From an uncultured Porphyromonadaceae bacterium (lineage in GTDB: Bacteria > Bacteroidota > Bacteroidia > Bacteroidales > Muribaculaceae): a stretch of DNA of 64,000 nt. The position numbers were made by a program, and so were the translations under genes. Of this stretch, positions 26,712 through 34,413 are shown one piece after another (within the stretch, counting starts at the first letter, position 1; every line of letters starts with the position of its first letter). The stretch is taken from NCBI GenBank assembly GCA_947175545.1, contig CAMWNI010000001.1, positions 248,001-312,000 on the forward strand, given 5' to 3'. The notes under the pieces were generated by a model, which saw nothing but the letters and a program-made list of their open reading frames with translations, had not been told where the DNA came from and did not search any database.

Positions 26712-27800
26712 TTAAGGGTTCGTCACTTGTGACCATTGGAGTTTCCGGTAGCCGTAATTCTCGCTTTCCGGATTGGGGTTAATGCTAAGTCCGCAGCAGT
26801 GGGTAATCGGTATTCTGCCCCATATTGCATTGGTGTGGCGCTCATGAATGATGGCGCCGTCAAGGGCATCGTTGAATCGACGGAGATTATCCTGATTGTC
26901 TGATGTCACTCCCATATAATGTCGCAAGTCAACGAAAAGATTGTTGTAAGGAGGCAAAATTGAAAAATATTGAAAATCATCTTTCGGGGCAACGCGCGCG
27001 GCCAGCAACGGCGACGCAGTCGCCGCAACGGCGTCCATCCCCGCAAGGTTAATCAGCGAAAGCGTAGACGGGCATTGCTCTCTCGGAGTTGCAAGATAGG
27101 AGTCGACCGTCAGGTCAATAGCATTGGCGAGACCCGCCTCAAGATTGCGATTGAAAAGCTCCGGCAGGGTAAGGTCGTATGGCATTCCGTTGACCGGCAC
27201 CTCACATACCGAGGCCACAAGATAACGCGCCGTCGAGCGTAATTCATAGGCAACCTCGACGCATCCCATATAGCATGAGTCGAAAAAGATGAAGTCAAGA
27301 GTCGGGACGGTCATCAGCGCGTCGGCCAGGTCCGGCAATTCAATCTGTCGGTTGCCTTCCAGGCCAAAACTGCGGTTGACGGCCGGGGCCTTTACGGCGC
27401 CGGACCAACCCGACGAGTGGCTCCAGAAAATCACGCCGTTTTCCTTAGCAGGTGCAAGCTTGCGCACGTCGGCCAGCACACGCTTCAGCGTCTCGGCATC
27501 TGCGCCGTAAGTTCCGGCTTCGTAGGTTCGCAGTGTTTTCAGTTTTCCTTTTCTTACCTCCGCAAGAACGGGGTCGGAGCCGTAGGCTGACCGGAACACA
27601 AGCAGCCGGCAGCCGGCAGGAATTGAGGCCCGCTGCATCTCGCCAAGGTCACTTTCGTCGTAGCCTGACAGGGTGTTCTTCGCGGCCATGTAGACAAGAA
27701 TCGTGCGGCGGGTCTGTGGCGGCTCGTCGTTGCGATTACATCCGGCCAGGAATAAACCTGCGGTCAGCAATATTATTAAATATCGAAAGAATCGGTACAT
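26712..27800 (-). CDS. Clostripain-family (C11) cysteine peptidase lipoprotein
   Basis: A 362-residue lipoprotein. Residues 1-21 form a lipoprotein signal with lipobox LAGC (Cys21). The C11 catalytic histidine is in VIFWSHSSGWSG near 145 and the catalytic cysteine in DFIFFDSCYMGCVEVAYEL near 195-205. The N-terminal strand TILVYMAAKNTLSGY is typical. Family members cleave after Arg or Lys, or act in Bacteroidetes as activators of secreted proteins. The target is unknown. It is first in the operon that runs to tpx; a weak -7 box TACCTTTG lies at 27808..27815. Confidence 0.85.
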   Translation of the reverse strand: MYRFFRYLIILLTAGLFLAGCNRNDEPPQTRRTILVYMAAKNTLSGYDESDLGEMQRASIPAGCRLLVFRSAYGSDPVLAEVRKGKLKTLRTYEAGTYGADAETLKRVLADVRKLAPAKENGVIFWSHSSGWSGAVKAPAVNRSFGLEGNRQIELPDLADALMTVPTLDFIFFDSCYMGCVEVAYELRSTARYLVASVCEVPVNGMPYDLTLPELFNRNLEAGLANAIDLTVDSYLATPREQCPSTLSLINLAGMDAVAATASPLLAARVAPKDDFQYFSILPPYNNLFVDLRHYMGVTSDNQDNLRRFNDALDGAIIHERHTNAIWGRIPITHCCGLSINPNPESENYGYRKLQWSQVTNP

Positions 27801-27833
27801 GGAGCTACAAAGGTAGCAAAATTATTTTAAAAC

Positions 27834-27938
27834 ATGATTAACAAAATCGTTTTAATCGCTGCGATTATCGCCTCAATGGCTGCAACGTCCTCCGTTGCAG
27901 TGCGGAATTGGTCAAAGCCCAAAAAATGCTTGGTTTAG
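27834..27938 (+). CDS. Possible small hydrophobic peptide (34 aa)
   Basis: An ATG at 27834 opens a 34-residue frame: a short basic start, a hydrophobic stretch KIVLIAAIIASMAATSSVA that looks like a signal or membrane segment, and a basic tail ending KPKKCLV. It sits in the gap between two minus genes with an A-rich leader but no recognisable promoter. Part of it overlaps a perfect 8-bp hairpin (27880..27900), so it may be chance. Confidence 0.22.
   Translation: MINKIVLIAAIIASMAATSSVAVRNWSKPKKCLV
27880..27900. repeat. Perfect 8-bp hairpin in intergenic region
   Basis: CTGCAACG and CGTTGCAG are exact complements around a 5-base loop. It lies between the small K/P-rich gene and the clostripain-like gene and could act as a weak terminator for the former. 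No T run follows on either strand. Confidence 0.4.
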
Positions 27939-28195
27939 AATCCGTCGTCGAGGTGGCGCCGGGGTGGCTTCGCGGGCTTATGCGGCGTTTCTTTCCGTTT
28001 TTTGTCCGGACGGCTGGCCTGTTTGGCCTTTACAGAGTCAGGGGGGACAGCCGTCGTGATTTCGGTGTTTGCAACTTCGGGGGATGTTGTCTGTGCCGGT
28101 TGCTGACGTTTCGACGCCAGCGCGGCGATTGCCGCCGCAAGTATCAGGGCGAGAACCGATAGCCCGGCGCGTTCGGTGCGTGACAGACGGGCCAT
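27935..28195 (-). CDS. Small membrane-anchored K/P-rich protein
   Basis: An 86-residue protein with one N-terminal membrane helix (about residues 10-28, LSVLALILAAAIAALA). It is followed by a polar, Lys/Pro/Arg-rich tail ending RRHLDDGF. The ATG at 28195 begins one base after the stop of the NSS transporter, so the two genes are tightly linked. No domain is recognised. Linkage rather than similarity suggests a function with the transporter (inference). Confidence 0.6.
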   Translation of the reverse strand: MARLSRTERAGLSVLALILAAAIAALASKRQQPAQTTSPEVANTEITTAVPPDSVKAKQASRPDKKRKETPHKPAKPPRRHLDDGF

Positions 28196-28196
28196 T

Positions 28197-29564
28197 TCAG
28201 AGCAGCGGAGAAATCAGCACCAACAGAATCAGCGCCGGTGCAATGTAGCGGATAATGAACAGGCAGGCTCCGGTGACGCGGGAGCGGATGCTTCCGCAGT
28301 TTGTAAGCTGATTGCTCAGAAGCGACTTTGGCGCAATCCACCCGACGAAGACACAGACCCCGATTCCGCAGAGCGGAAGCAGCAGTTCTGCTGTCAGGAA
28401 GTCGAGAAAGTTGAACATGTTCATGCCGAAAATGGTAAAATTGGCCAGTTCTCCGAACGAAAGCGAACAAATGCCGCTCAAAACCAGCAGCGGTGCGTTA
28501 ACGGCCATGCAGGCTCCCCGCCTGGAGAAACCGAAACGATCCTGAAGGCAGCGGACGGTAACTTCCAGTATGCTGACGGTCGATGTCAACGCAGCAATTG
28601 TGAGCAGCAGGAAGAAAAGCGACGACCAAAGTCCCGTCAGCGGCAGGCGCATGAACACCTCCGGCAATGTCAGGAAAACGAGTGTTGTTCCGGCAACGCC
28701 ATGCTCCGTCAGCCCAAATGTCGTGACGGCGGGGAAGATAATAACCCCCATCATGATGGCGACGAGCGTTGCCAGCGACGAAACCGTCGTGGCGGTGCTG
28801 ACAAGATGTGTTTGTGGCGGATAGTAGGCCGCATAAGTGACCAGAATCCCCATGCCGAGACTGAGAGAGAAAAAGGCCTGACCCAGGGCCGACAGCACTA
28901 CCGTCGGCGTGATTTTCGTGAAGTCGGGCTTGAAAAAGTAAGAGATTCCTTCCGACGCACCCGGAAGCGAGAGCGAAACGCAGCAGAATGCAAGCAGGAG
29001 CAGGAACAGCAGCGGCATTAATATGTTGCTCAGTCGTTCAATCCCTTTCTTGACACCTCCGCGCAGAATCAGCCAGTTCAGCACAACTACGGCCATTGTG
29101 AAGAACATCGCCCCGTAGCCGTCGGCAATATATTGCTCCATCTTCAAGCGGAAAAGCGCGTTGCCCGCCTCAATTCCTGATTCCGGGCGGTAAAGATTGC
29201 CGGTCACGGAGGCTACTGAGTAGCTCAGGGTCCATCCGGTGACGACCAGATAGAATATTGCAATCAGAAACGACGTCAGGACTGACAGGGCGCCGACTGT
29301 TGCCCAGCGTTTCCTCGTCGGGACCACCCGTCCGAAGGCGCCTATGGCGTCTGTGGAGCCGGCACGTCCGAGCGCGAATTCGGCCAGCATACATGGAATG
29401 CCCAACAGAATCACACACAGAATGTAGATCAGGAGAAATGCCGCGCCGCCGCCGCTCTGAGCTTCAGCCGGAAAGCGCCAGACATTGCCAAGCCCGACGG
29501 CTGAACCTACAGTTGCGGCTATCAGACCCAATTTCGATGAGAAATGAGTATTGTTTTTTGACAT
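28197..29564 (-). CDS. Sodium-dependent transporter, NSS/SNF family
   Basis: LeuT-fold sodium symporter for amino acids or amines in the inner membrane. About 455 residues from the ATG at 29564 (MSKNNTHFSSKLG), with 11-12 helices. The TM1 motif AATVGSAVGLGNVWRFPAEAQ is the NSS signature, with the unwound GSAVGLGN segment. The longer frame begins with TTG at 29594, inside the -7 promoter box, so it cannot be the start. A second ATG at 29582 would be nearly leaderless. The 5' end carries an 18-bp tandem duplication (29550..29585) that created the second ATG. The substrate is unknown. Confidence 0.9.
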   Translation of the reverse strand: MSKNNTHFSSKLGLIAATVGSAVGLGNVWRFPAEAQSGGGAAFLLIYILCVILLGIPCMLAEFALGRAGSTDAIGAFGRVVPTRKRWATVGALSVLTSFLIAIFYLVVTGWTLSYSVASVTGNLYRPESGIEAGNALFRLKMEQYIADGYGAMFFTMAVVVLNWLILRGGVKKGIERLSNILMPLLFLLLLAFCCVSLSLPGASEGISYFFKPDFTKITPTVVLSALGQAFFSLSLGMGILVTYAAYYPPQTHLVSTATTVSSLATLVAIMMGVIIFPAVTTFGLTEHGVAGTTLVFLTLPEVFMRLPLTGLWSSLFFLLLTIAALTSTVSILEVTVRCLQDRFGFSRRGACMAVNAPLLVLSGICSLSFGELANFTIFGMNMFNFLDFLTAELLLPLCGIGVCVFVGWIAPKSLLSNQLTNCGSIRSRVTGACLFIIRYIAPALILLVLISPLL

Positions 29565-29591
29565 AGCATTGTTTTTTGACATAACGTTCTG

Positions 29592-29623
29592 CAAATGTAC
29601 ATCTTTTGGTTGAATTTTGCAAA
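29592..29623 (-). promoter_or_regulatory. Bacteroidetes-type promoter of the NSS transporter
   Basis: A minus-strand TTTG (29620..29623) and TACATTTG (29592..29599) are separated by exactly 20 bases. It abuts the divergent tRNA promoter so that the two -33 boxes form the palindrome TTTGCAAA (29616..29623). Confidence 0.8.
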
Positions 29624-29647
29624 TTTCCGAAAAAATGCCTAACTTTG
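29616..29647 (+). promoter_or_regulatory. Bacteroidetes-type promoter of tRNA-Leu
   Basis: TTTG (29616..29619), 20 bases, TAACTTTG (29640..29647). The mature tRNA begins 9 bases after the -7 box, so the 5' leader is only a few bases. Confidence 0.85.
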
Positions 29648-29655
29648 CCGTCGCT

Positions 29656-29739
29656 GCTCGAATGGTGGAATGGTAGACACGAGGGACTTAAAATCCCTTG
29701 GCTATTGCGGCCGTGCGGGTTCGAGTCCCGCTTCGAGCA
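29656..29739 (+). tRNA. tRNA-Leu (anticodon TAA)
   Basis: The acceptor stem GCTCGAA pairs with TTCGAGC (29732..29738), with discriminator A at 29739. The anticodon stem AGGGA/TCCCT encloses the loop CTTAAAA, giving anticodon TAA. There is a long variable arm, as expected for Leu, and a T-loop GGTTCGAGTCC. CCA is not encoded. It stands alone with its own promoter and terminator. Confidence 0.95.
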
Positions 29740-29758
29740 CTATCGTTTCTCCAATGCT

Positions 29759-29790
29759 GAGGCTTTTCACTTCTGTGAGGAGCCTCGTTT
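29759..29790 (+). terminator. Terminator of tRNA-Leu
   Basis: GAGGC (29759..29763) pairs with GCCTC (29782..29786), with an inner CAC/GTG pair. It is followed by GTTTGCTTT. Confidence 0.65.
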
Positions 29791-29858
29791 GCTTTCCGGG
29801 TTGGTCTTTTCGGGCTAAAGGCCGGGTCTTGAAGATCAATGGTATTGCATACATATTG

Positions 29859-29900
29859 AAAGGGCGAACTCCACTGCCGATAAGTTGGAGTCCGCCCTTT
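29859..29900 (-). terminator. Intrinsic terminator after the SPFH gene
   Basis: A long stem pairs AAAGGGCG.ACTCCA with TTGGAGT.CGCCCTTT. On the minus strand it lies 22 bases after the SPFH stop. It is roughly symmetrical and could also stop readthrough from the tRNA side. Confidence 0.75.
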
Positions 29901-29921
29901 CTTATAGATTAAGTGAGGAGA

Positions 29922-30896
29922 TTATTTCTGGAAAATGGATTTGATTGAGCCGATTGAGGAGAGGACGGAGGATGCTTCATAGGGGATGTAGACCGTCTTA
30001 TTGTCCTGGCCGGAAGTCATTTCGCGAAGGGTATCGATGTATTTCATTGCAAGCATGTAGGTTGCCGGATCAGTGTTGGAGGCCGCTACGGCTTCGGCTA
30101 CACGACGGATTGCTTCGGCTTCGGCCTGGGCGTTGAGAATAATGGCCTGGGCTTCACCTTCGGCGCGGAGAATCTCGGCCTGCTTGACGGCCTCGGCCGC
30201 GTTGATTTTCGATGCTTTTTCGCCTTCGGAACGGAGAATGAGGCTCTGCTTGCTACCTTCGGCGTTAAGGATTTCGGCGCGGCGGTTACGTTCGGCCTGC
30301 ATCTGTTTTTCCATTGCCACGCGTACTGATTCCGGCGGGGTGATGTCCTGAAGCTCAACGCGGTTGACCTTGACACCCCATTTGTTCGTGGCGTCGTCAA
30401 GAATTACCTGAAGTTTGGAGTTAATCGTGTCGCGGCTGGTCAGTGTTTCGTCAAGTTCCAGTTCGCCGATTACGTTGCGGAGCGACGTCTGTGTCAGTTT
30501 TTCAATTGCATTCGGAAGGTTGTCGATTTCGTAGACGGCCTTCTTCGGGTCGACAATCTGGAAATAGAGCAGGGCGTTGATTTCCGTCGTTACGTTATCG
30601 CGGGTGATGACCTGCTGCGACGGGAAATCGTAGACCTGTTCGCGAAGGTCAATGACGGTTGTTGCGGTGTTACGCACGATGTAGCGCCCGCCAATGGCGT
30701 TTTCAATTCGCCGGGTGTAGATAGTTTTCGGCTTGTCAATGAATGGAATAATGAAGTTCAGACCGGGCTGAAGAACGGCGTGGAAGCGTCCGAGACGCTC
30801 AACGACGCGTGTTTCCGACTGAGGAACGACCTTGACGCCGGCGCTTATGACGACGATTGCAAGGACTACGATGATTGCAGCAAGTACGATGCTCAT
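29922..30896 (-). CDS. SPFH/Band 7 (stomatin-like) membrane protein
   Basis: A 324-residue membrane scaffold protein of the slipin/QmcA type. One N-terminal helix (about residues 2-20) is followed by the SPFH domain, with VVERLGRFHAVLQPGLNFIIPFIDK. A coiled-coil region near 195-265 is rich in A/E repeats (AEGSKQSLILRSEGEKASKINAAEA). Such proteins form ring-like oligomers and often pair with NfeD proteins. An nfeD gene lies about 5 kb away on the other strand. It follows the histidine kinase gene by 39 bases and may be cotranscribed with it. Confidence 0.92.
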   Translation of the reverse strand: MSIVLAAIIVVLAIVVISAGVKVVPQSETRVVERLGRFHAVLQPGLNFIIPFIDKPKTIYTRRIENAIGGRYIVRNTATTVIDLREQVYDFPSQQVITRDNVTTEINALLYFQIVDPKKAVYEIDNLPNAIEKLTQTSLRNVIGELELDETLTSRDTINSKLQVILDDATNKWGVKVNRVELQDITPPESVRVAMEKQMQAERNRRAEILNAEGSKQSLILRSEGEKASKINAAEAVKQAEILRAEGEAQAIILNAQAEAEAIRRVAEAVAASNTDPATYMLAMKYIDTLREMTSGQDNKTVYIPYEASSVLSSIGSIKSIFQK

Positions 30897-30935
30897 GGTT
30901 GTTAAAAATTTGAAGGGTGGTGTTGGAGAAGTAGT

Positions 30936-32477
30936 TTATTGATTGTTATTGGTTTCATGGCTGACCTCCGTTGCGTCGTCGGTTTTGACCGGGGCGACAG
31001 GGCAGCCTGCCTTCGGAATAGTGAAGACAAAGCGAAGCCCGTGAGGAGAGGCCGGTCCGACGCTGATATTGCCGCCGATGGCGCTGAACGTGCTTTTCAC
31101 AATCGCGAGGCCGAGGCCGGTTCCGCCGCTCTTGCGTGCGCGTCCTTCGTCAACGCGATAGAAGCGCTCGAACAGACGCGACAGGTGTTCATTGCTGACG
31201 CCGACGCCGTTGTCCTTGAACTCAAACTCATAGGTCGTGTCTGTTTCTCCGAGGATGTTGAGTTCAATCTTGGTGCCGTGCGAATAGTTCGCAGAGTTGC
31301 GTACAAGGTTTATCAGCGCGTTGGTCAGAAGTGCATAGTTGCCTCGCACCATGCAGTCAAACGGAATTCTATATTCAAACTCCATGTTGCCGGACGTGTG
31401 GCTGACTTCAATGTCGTTGGCCATTGAGTAGACAAGGTCGTGGAAGTCGAAGTCGGAAATCTCGACCTGCTGCGAGCCGTCTTCCAGACGCGTAATCGAA
31501 CTTACATCTTTGAGCAGCATGGTCAGGCGGTCGGCATGGGACTGCGCCTTCTCCAGAAACGACCTGCGTAGGCTCTCCGGCATGTCGGGGTCAGAGATAA
31601 TAGTGTCCAGATAGCCCTTGATGATGCCGACGGGGGTCTTCAGCTCATGGTTGATGTTGTTGCTCATCTGGCGCTTGACGCGTTCGCGCTCGTTGACGGC
31701 GCGCATGGCGACTTCATGTTCGTGCTTGCTGCGAATCAGCGCCTTATCCATCTTCAGATAGAGGCGCACAATCCGGCGGCTGACCTCGCCGAGTTCGTCA
31801 TGGCCAAAGGTCATGTGTTCAATGTCGGGGATTCGGCCTTCGGTCGCTTTCGTGGCAAAGTCGCGCAGAATGTAGACGTTTCGGCTGACAAGCGAACAGA
31901 GATAAAATGCGACTCCGGTAACGACAACAGTCAGAACCGCAACAAGCAGCCAGACCATATTGTCATAGGCCAAGGCCCGCGTAACTCCCTTGTTGTAAGG
32001 TGTTGCGCAGATAGCCTGAATGGCCCCGTCGTTGCTCGTGATGGCGTTGATTATCATTTTTTCGTGGTCAAAGAACGCCGGGCGGATGTTCGTGACCTCA
32101 TCAACGTCATCGTTTTTGCGAATCATTTCCAGCTCGGGAGCAATCTGGTGAGTCTCGCTCTCTGCGAGGACGGGAACGTCGGTTGCCGCCAGAATCTGGT
32201 TGTCGTAAGTCATCACGGAAATTCTCAGCGCGTCCAGTATAGTGTTGTCGTTATATCGGTCAATGAAGTCAACAACCTGCTGAAGGTCTTTCCCTTCTTC
32301 ATAAGCCTGGAGGAGCGTCGAGTTGATGTTTTTCAACTGAAGTTCCAGGTTATCGCGCTTGACGTCTTTCTCGTGGCGTACCATGTAAACCACAAGAAAG
32401 CCGATAATGAGCCAAAGCAGCAACGTCAGCGGCAGAAACAGCCGCCACTGCAGACTAAACGTTTTCTTTAAATCCAT
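30936..32477 (-). CDS. Sensor histidine kinase
   Basis: Membrane sensor kinase of a two-component system. 513 residues from the ATG at 32477 (MDLKKTFSLQWR). Helices near 15-37 and 180-205 bracket a periplasmic sensor domain. A HAMP-like linker is followed by the H-box SNNINHELKTPVGIIKGYL. The ATPase domain has NLVRNSANYSHG (N box), DNGVGVS (G1) and GGTGLGLAIVKS (G2). A longer frame exists, but this ATG overlaps the response-regulator stop by 23 bases and gives a natural start ahead of the first helix. The signal sensed is unknown. Confidence 0.9.
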   Translation of the reverse strand: MDLKKTFSLQWRLFLPLTLLLWLIIGFLVVYMVRHEKDVKRDNLELQLKNINSTLLQAYEEGKDLQQVVDFIDRYNDNTILDALRISVMTYDNQILAATDVPVLAESETHQIAPELEMIRKNDDVDEVTNIRPAFFDHEKMIINAITSNDGAIQAICATPYNKGVTRALAYDNMVWLLVAVLTVVVTGVAFYLCSLVSRNVYILRDFATKATEGRIPDIEHMTFGHDELGEVSRRIVRLYLKMDKALIRSKHEHEVAMRAVNERERVKRQMSNNINHELKTPVGIIKGYLDTIISDPDMPESLRRSFLEKAQSHADRLTMLLKDVSSITRLEDGSQQVEISDFDFHDLVYSMANDIEVSHTSGNMEFEYRIPFDCMVRGNYALLTNALINLVRNSANYSHGTKIELNILGETDTTYEFEFKDNGVGVSNEHLSRLFERFYRVDEGRARKSGGTGLGLAIVKSTFSAIGGNISVGPASPHGLRFVFTIPKAGCPVAPVKTDDATEVSHETNNNQ

Positions 32478-33159
32478 AACCGAACCCAACTCTCGTTTCA
32501 ATATGTTTGCCATAGGCGCCGAGTTTGGTTCGCAGACGGGTAAGGCTTGTGTCAACCGTGCGGTTGCTTACCACGTTGGTCCATACATTGCGTATAATCT
32601 CCTCGCGGGAGTATACGCGATTCCTGTGTTCAAGGAAAAAGAGCAGCAGGTCAAATTCCGTGCGGCTCAGCGGCGTCTGCTGACCGTCGATGTAACAGGT
32701 TTTCTCATTGCGGTTGAGGCGGAGACCCTGGAATATGATGTCAACCTCATATTTCGCTTTCGATCGGTTGGCGTGTATGTGGTCCGGGACGTTGCTGCGG
32801 CGCAGAACCGACCGCACTCGAGCAACCATTTCCGGAATAGAGAATGGCTTTGTTATATAGTCATCGGCGCCGAGGTTCAGGCCCATGACCGTGTCGTCCT
32901 CGTCGGCAAGTGCCGTGCAGAAGATAATCGGCTTGTCTTCAAGAGTTTCGCTGTTTTTTAGCTTGCCGGCAAAGTCAAATCCGCTCAGTTTGTCCATCAT
33001 TATGTCAACAATAAAAAGCTGATAGGAATGAAGGTCCATTGTCAGAGCCTGCTCGGCCGAATTGGCTGTATTGACTTCGTAGCCCTCTTTCTCGAGGTTA
33101 TATTTCAGGATTTCGCAGATTGACTCTTCGTCATCTATAATTAAGATTCTAACTCGCAT
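32455..33159 (-). CDS. Response regulator, OmpR family
   Basis: DNA-binding partner of the histidine kinase. 234 residues. The receiver domain (1-120) has acidic residues DDEE, a phospho-acceptor Asp in LFIVDIMMDKLSGFDF, and the conserved Lys in DDYITKPF. The C-terminal winged helix (about 135-232) reads LSRTEFDLLLFFLEHRNRVYSREEI and VDTSLTRLRTKLG. It is first in the operon. A -7 box TAACTTTG lies at 33212..33219 on the minus strand, divergent from the xerD promoter. Confidence 0.95.
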   Translation of the reverse strand: MRVRILIIDDEESICEILKYNLEKEGYEVNTANSAEQALTMDLHSYQLFIVDIMMDKLSGFDFAGKLKNSETLEDKPIIFCTALADEDDTVMGLNLGADDYITKPFSIPEMVARVRSVLRRSNVPDHIHANRSKAKYEVDIIFQGLRLNRNEKTCYIDGQQTPLSRTEFDLLLFFLEHRNRVYSREEIIRNVWTNVVSNRTVDTSLTRLRTKLGAYGKHIETRVGFGYGFKENV

Positions 33160-33211
33160 ATTCTCTGTCGGGTTAATTTTTATAGTGTCAGTTTCAGTTT
33201 CAAAAAGTACA

Positions 33212-33219
33212 CAAAGTTA
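33212..33219 (-). promoter_or_regulatory. Candidate -7 box of the two-component operon
   Basis: A minus-strand TAACTTTG about 50 bases before the regulator ATG. No TTTG lies at the normal -33 spacing, which would fit a regulated or autoactivated promoter (inference). Confidence 0.45.
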
Positions 33220-33309
33220 GTTATTTGCGGACGTATTGCCGGAATGCACAATGTTAAATAATGTTAACAAGGTGATTTTATGTCATTTCGATTTTTTTCG
33301 TTTTATTAT

Positions 33310-33341
33310 TTTGTCTATATGTCAGATATGCCGTAACTTTG
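33310..33341 (+). promoter_or_regulatory. Bacteroidetes-type promoter of xerD
   Basis: TTTG (33310..33313), 20 bases, TAACTTTG (33334..33341). It rules out the longer upstream reading frame beginning at 33236 and supports the ATG at 33389. Confidence 0.8.
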
Positions 33342-33388
33342 CGTCACCCCGGAAGCGCATCGCAGCCGGCAATTATTCATTAACTGTT

Positions 33389-34336
33389 ATGCAGACTGAT
33401 TTTCAGAAACTCCTGGAGGCCTATGACGCCTACCTTCTGTTGGAGCGTGGCGCCGGCGAAAACTCGCGCGACGCCTATGGTGCCGATGCGCGCCGTCTGT
33501 GTGCCTTTCTGAAATCGGAGGCCATTACTGATCCTGCCGACGTAAGCGTCGACGTTCTCCAGTCGTTCATGGCATCGCTGGTCGACAGCGGTCTCTCGCC
33601 CCGCTCGATGGCGCGCATGGTCAGTGGCATCCGCTCTTTTTTTCGCTTTATGCAGCTTGAGGGTCGCATAAGCTCCAATCCGGCCTTGCTGCTCGAACTT
33701 CCTCGTTTGGGTCTCCACCTGCCCGAAGTGCTTGCGCTTGAGGAAGTCGACGCCATGATTTCCGCCATTGACCCCTCTGCCCGCGAGGCCGTGCGCGACC
33801 GCGCCCTCATGGAAACTCTCTATGGTTGCGGGTTACGCGTCAGCGAGCTGATTAATCTGCGCCTTGACTGCCTTTTTCTCTCTGACGGCTATCTGACCGT
33901 TACCGGAAAGGGACGCAAACAGCGTCTGGTCCCCCTGGGCGAAGTGACTGCTGACGCCCTGACCGACTGGCTTGACGAACGCGCCGGCGGAAAAATCATG
34001 TCCGGCGAGGAAAACTACGTCTTCCTTGCCCCGAGAACCGGACGCCGCATCACACGCATTCGCGTGTTCAACATTGTGCGCACCCTGGCCTCCCGCGCCG
34101 GCATTGAGCGCGAGGTTTCGCCCCACACCCTGCGCCACTCCTTTGCCTCCCACCTGCTCGAAGGCGGAGCCAATCTCCGAGCCATCCAGGAAATGCTTGG
34201 CCACGAAGACCTATCAACAACTCAGGTCTACATCCACATGGACCGCCATCGTCTGCGCGAGGAACTCCTGCTCCATCATCCCCGCGCCCACCGTCAGGTA
34301 TCTGCCCGGACCGGGACGTTGTCCGCCCCCGTCTGA
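33389..34336 (+). CDS. xerD: Site-specific tyrosine recombinase XerD
   Basis: Resolves chromosome dimers at dif together with a second Xer protein. 315 residues from the ATG at 33389. The N-terminal SAM-like domain (1-105) precedes the catalytic domain. Catalytic residues are visible: Arg in YGCGLRVSEL, Lys in VTGKGRKQRLVPL, HxxR in SPHTLRHSFASHLLEGG, His in MLGHEDLSTTQ and Tyr in VYIHMD. XerC and XerD are hard to tell apart from sequence alone in this phylum; XerD is the better match in recall. It has its own promoter. Confidence 0.9.
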   Translation: MQTDFQKLLEAYDAYLLLERGAGENSRDAYGADARRLCAFLKSEAITDPADVSVDVLQSFMASLVDSGLSPRSMARMVSGIRSFFRFMQLEGRISSNPALLLELPRLGLHLPEVLALEEVDAMISAIDPSAREAVRDRALMETLYGCGLRVSELINLRLDCLFLSDGYLTVTGKGRKQRLVPLGEVTADALTDWLDERAGGKIMSGEENYVFLAPRTGRRITRIRVFNIVRTLASRAGIEREVSPHTLRHSFASHLLEGGANLRAIQEMLGHEDLSTTQVYIHMDRHRLREELLLHHPRAHRQVSARTGTLSAPV

Positions 34337-34413
34337 ACAAAAAAACGCAAACAATCGTTCTATTTACAGAAAAACAGACAATTCAACTATTAACCATTTA
34401 CTCATTGACCAAA

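Noticed and set aside
29606..29912. 70- and 80-codon frames across the tRNA-Leu gene
   Set aside because: They overlap a complete tRNA and its promoter and terminator.
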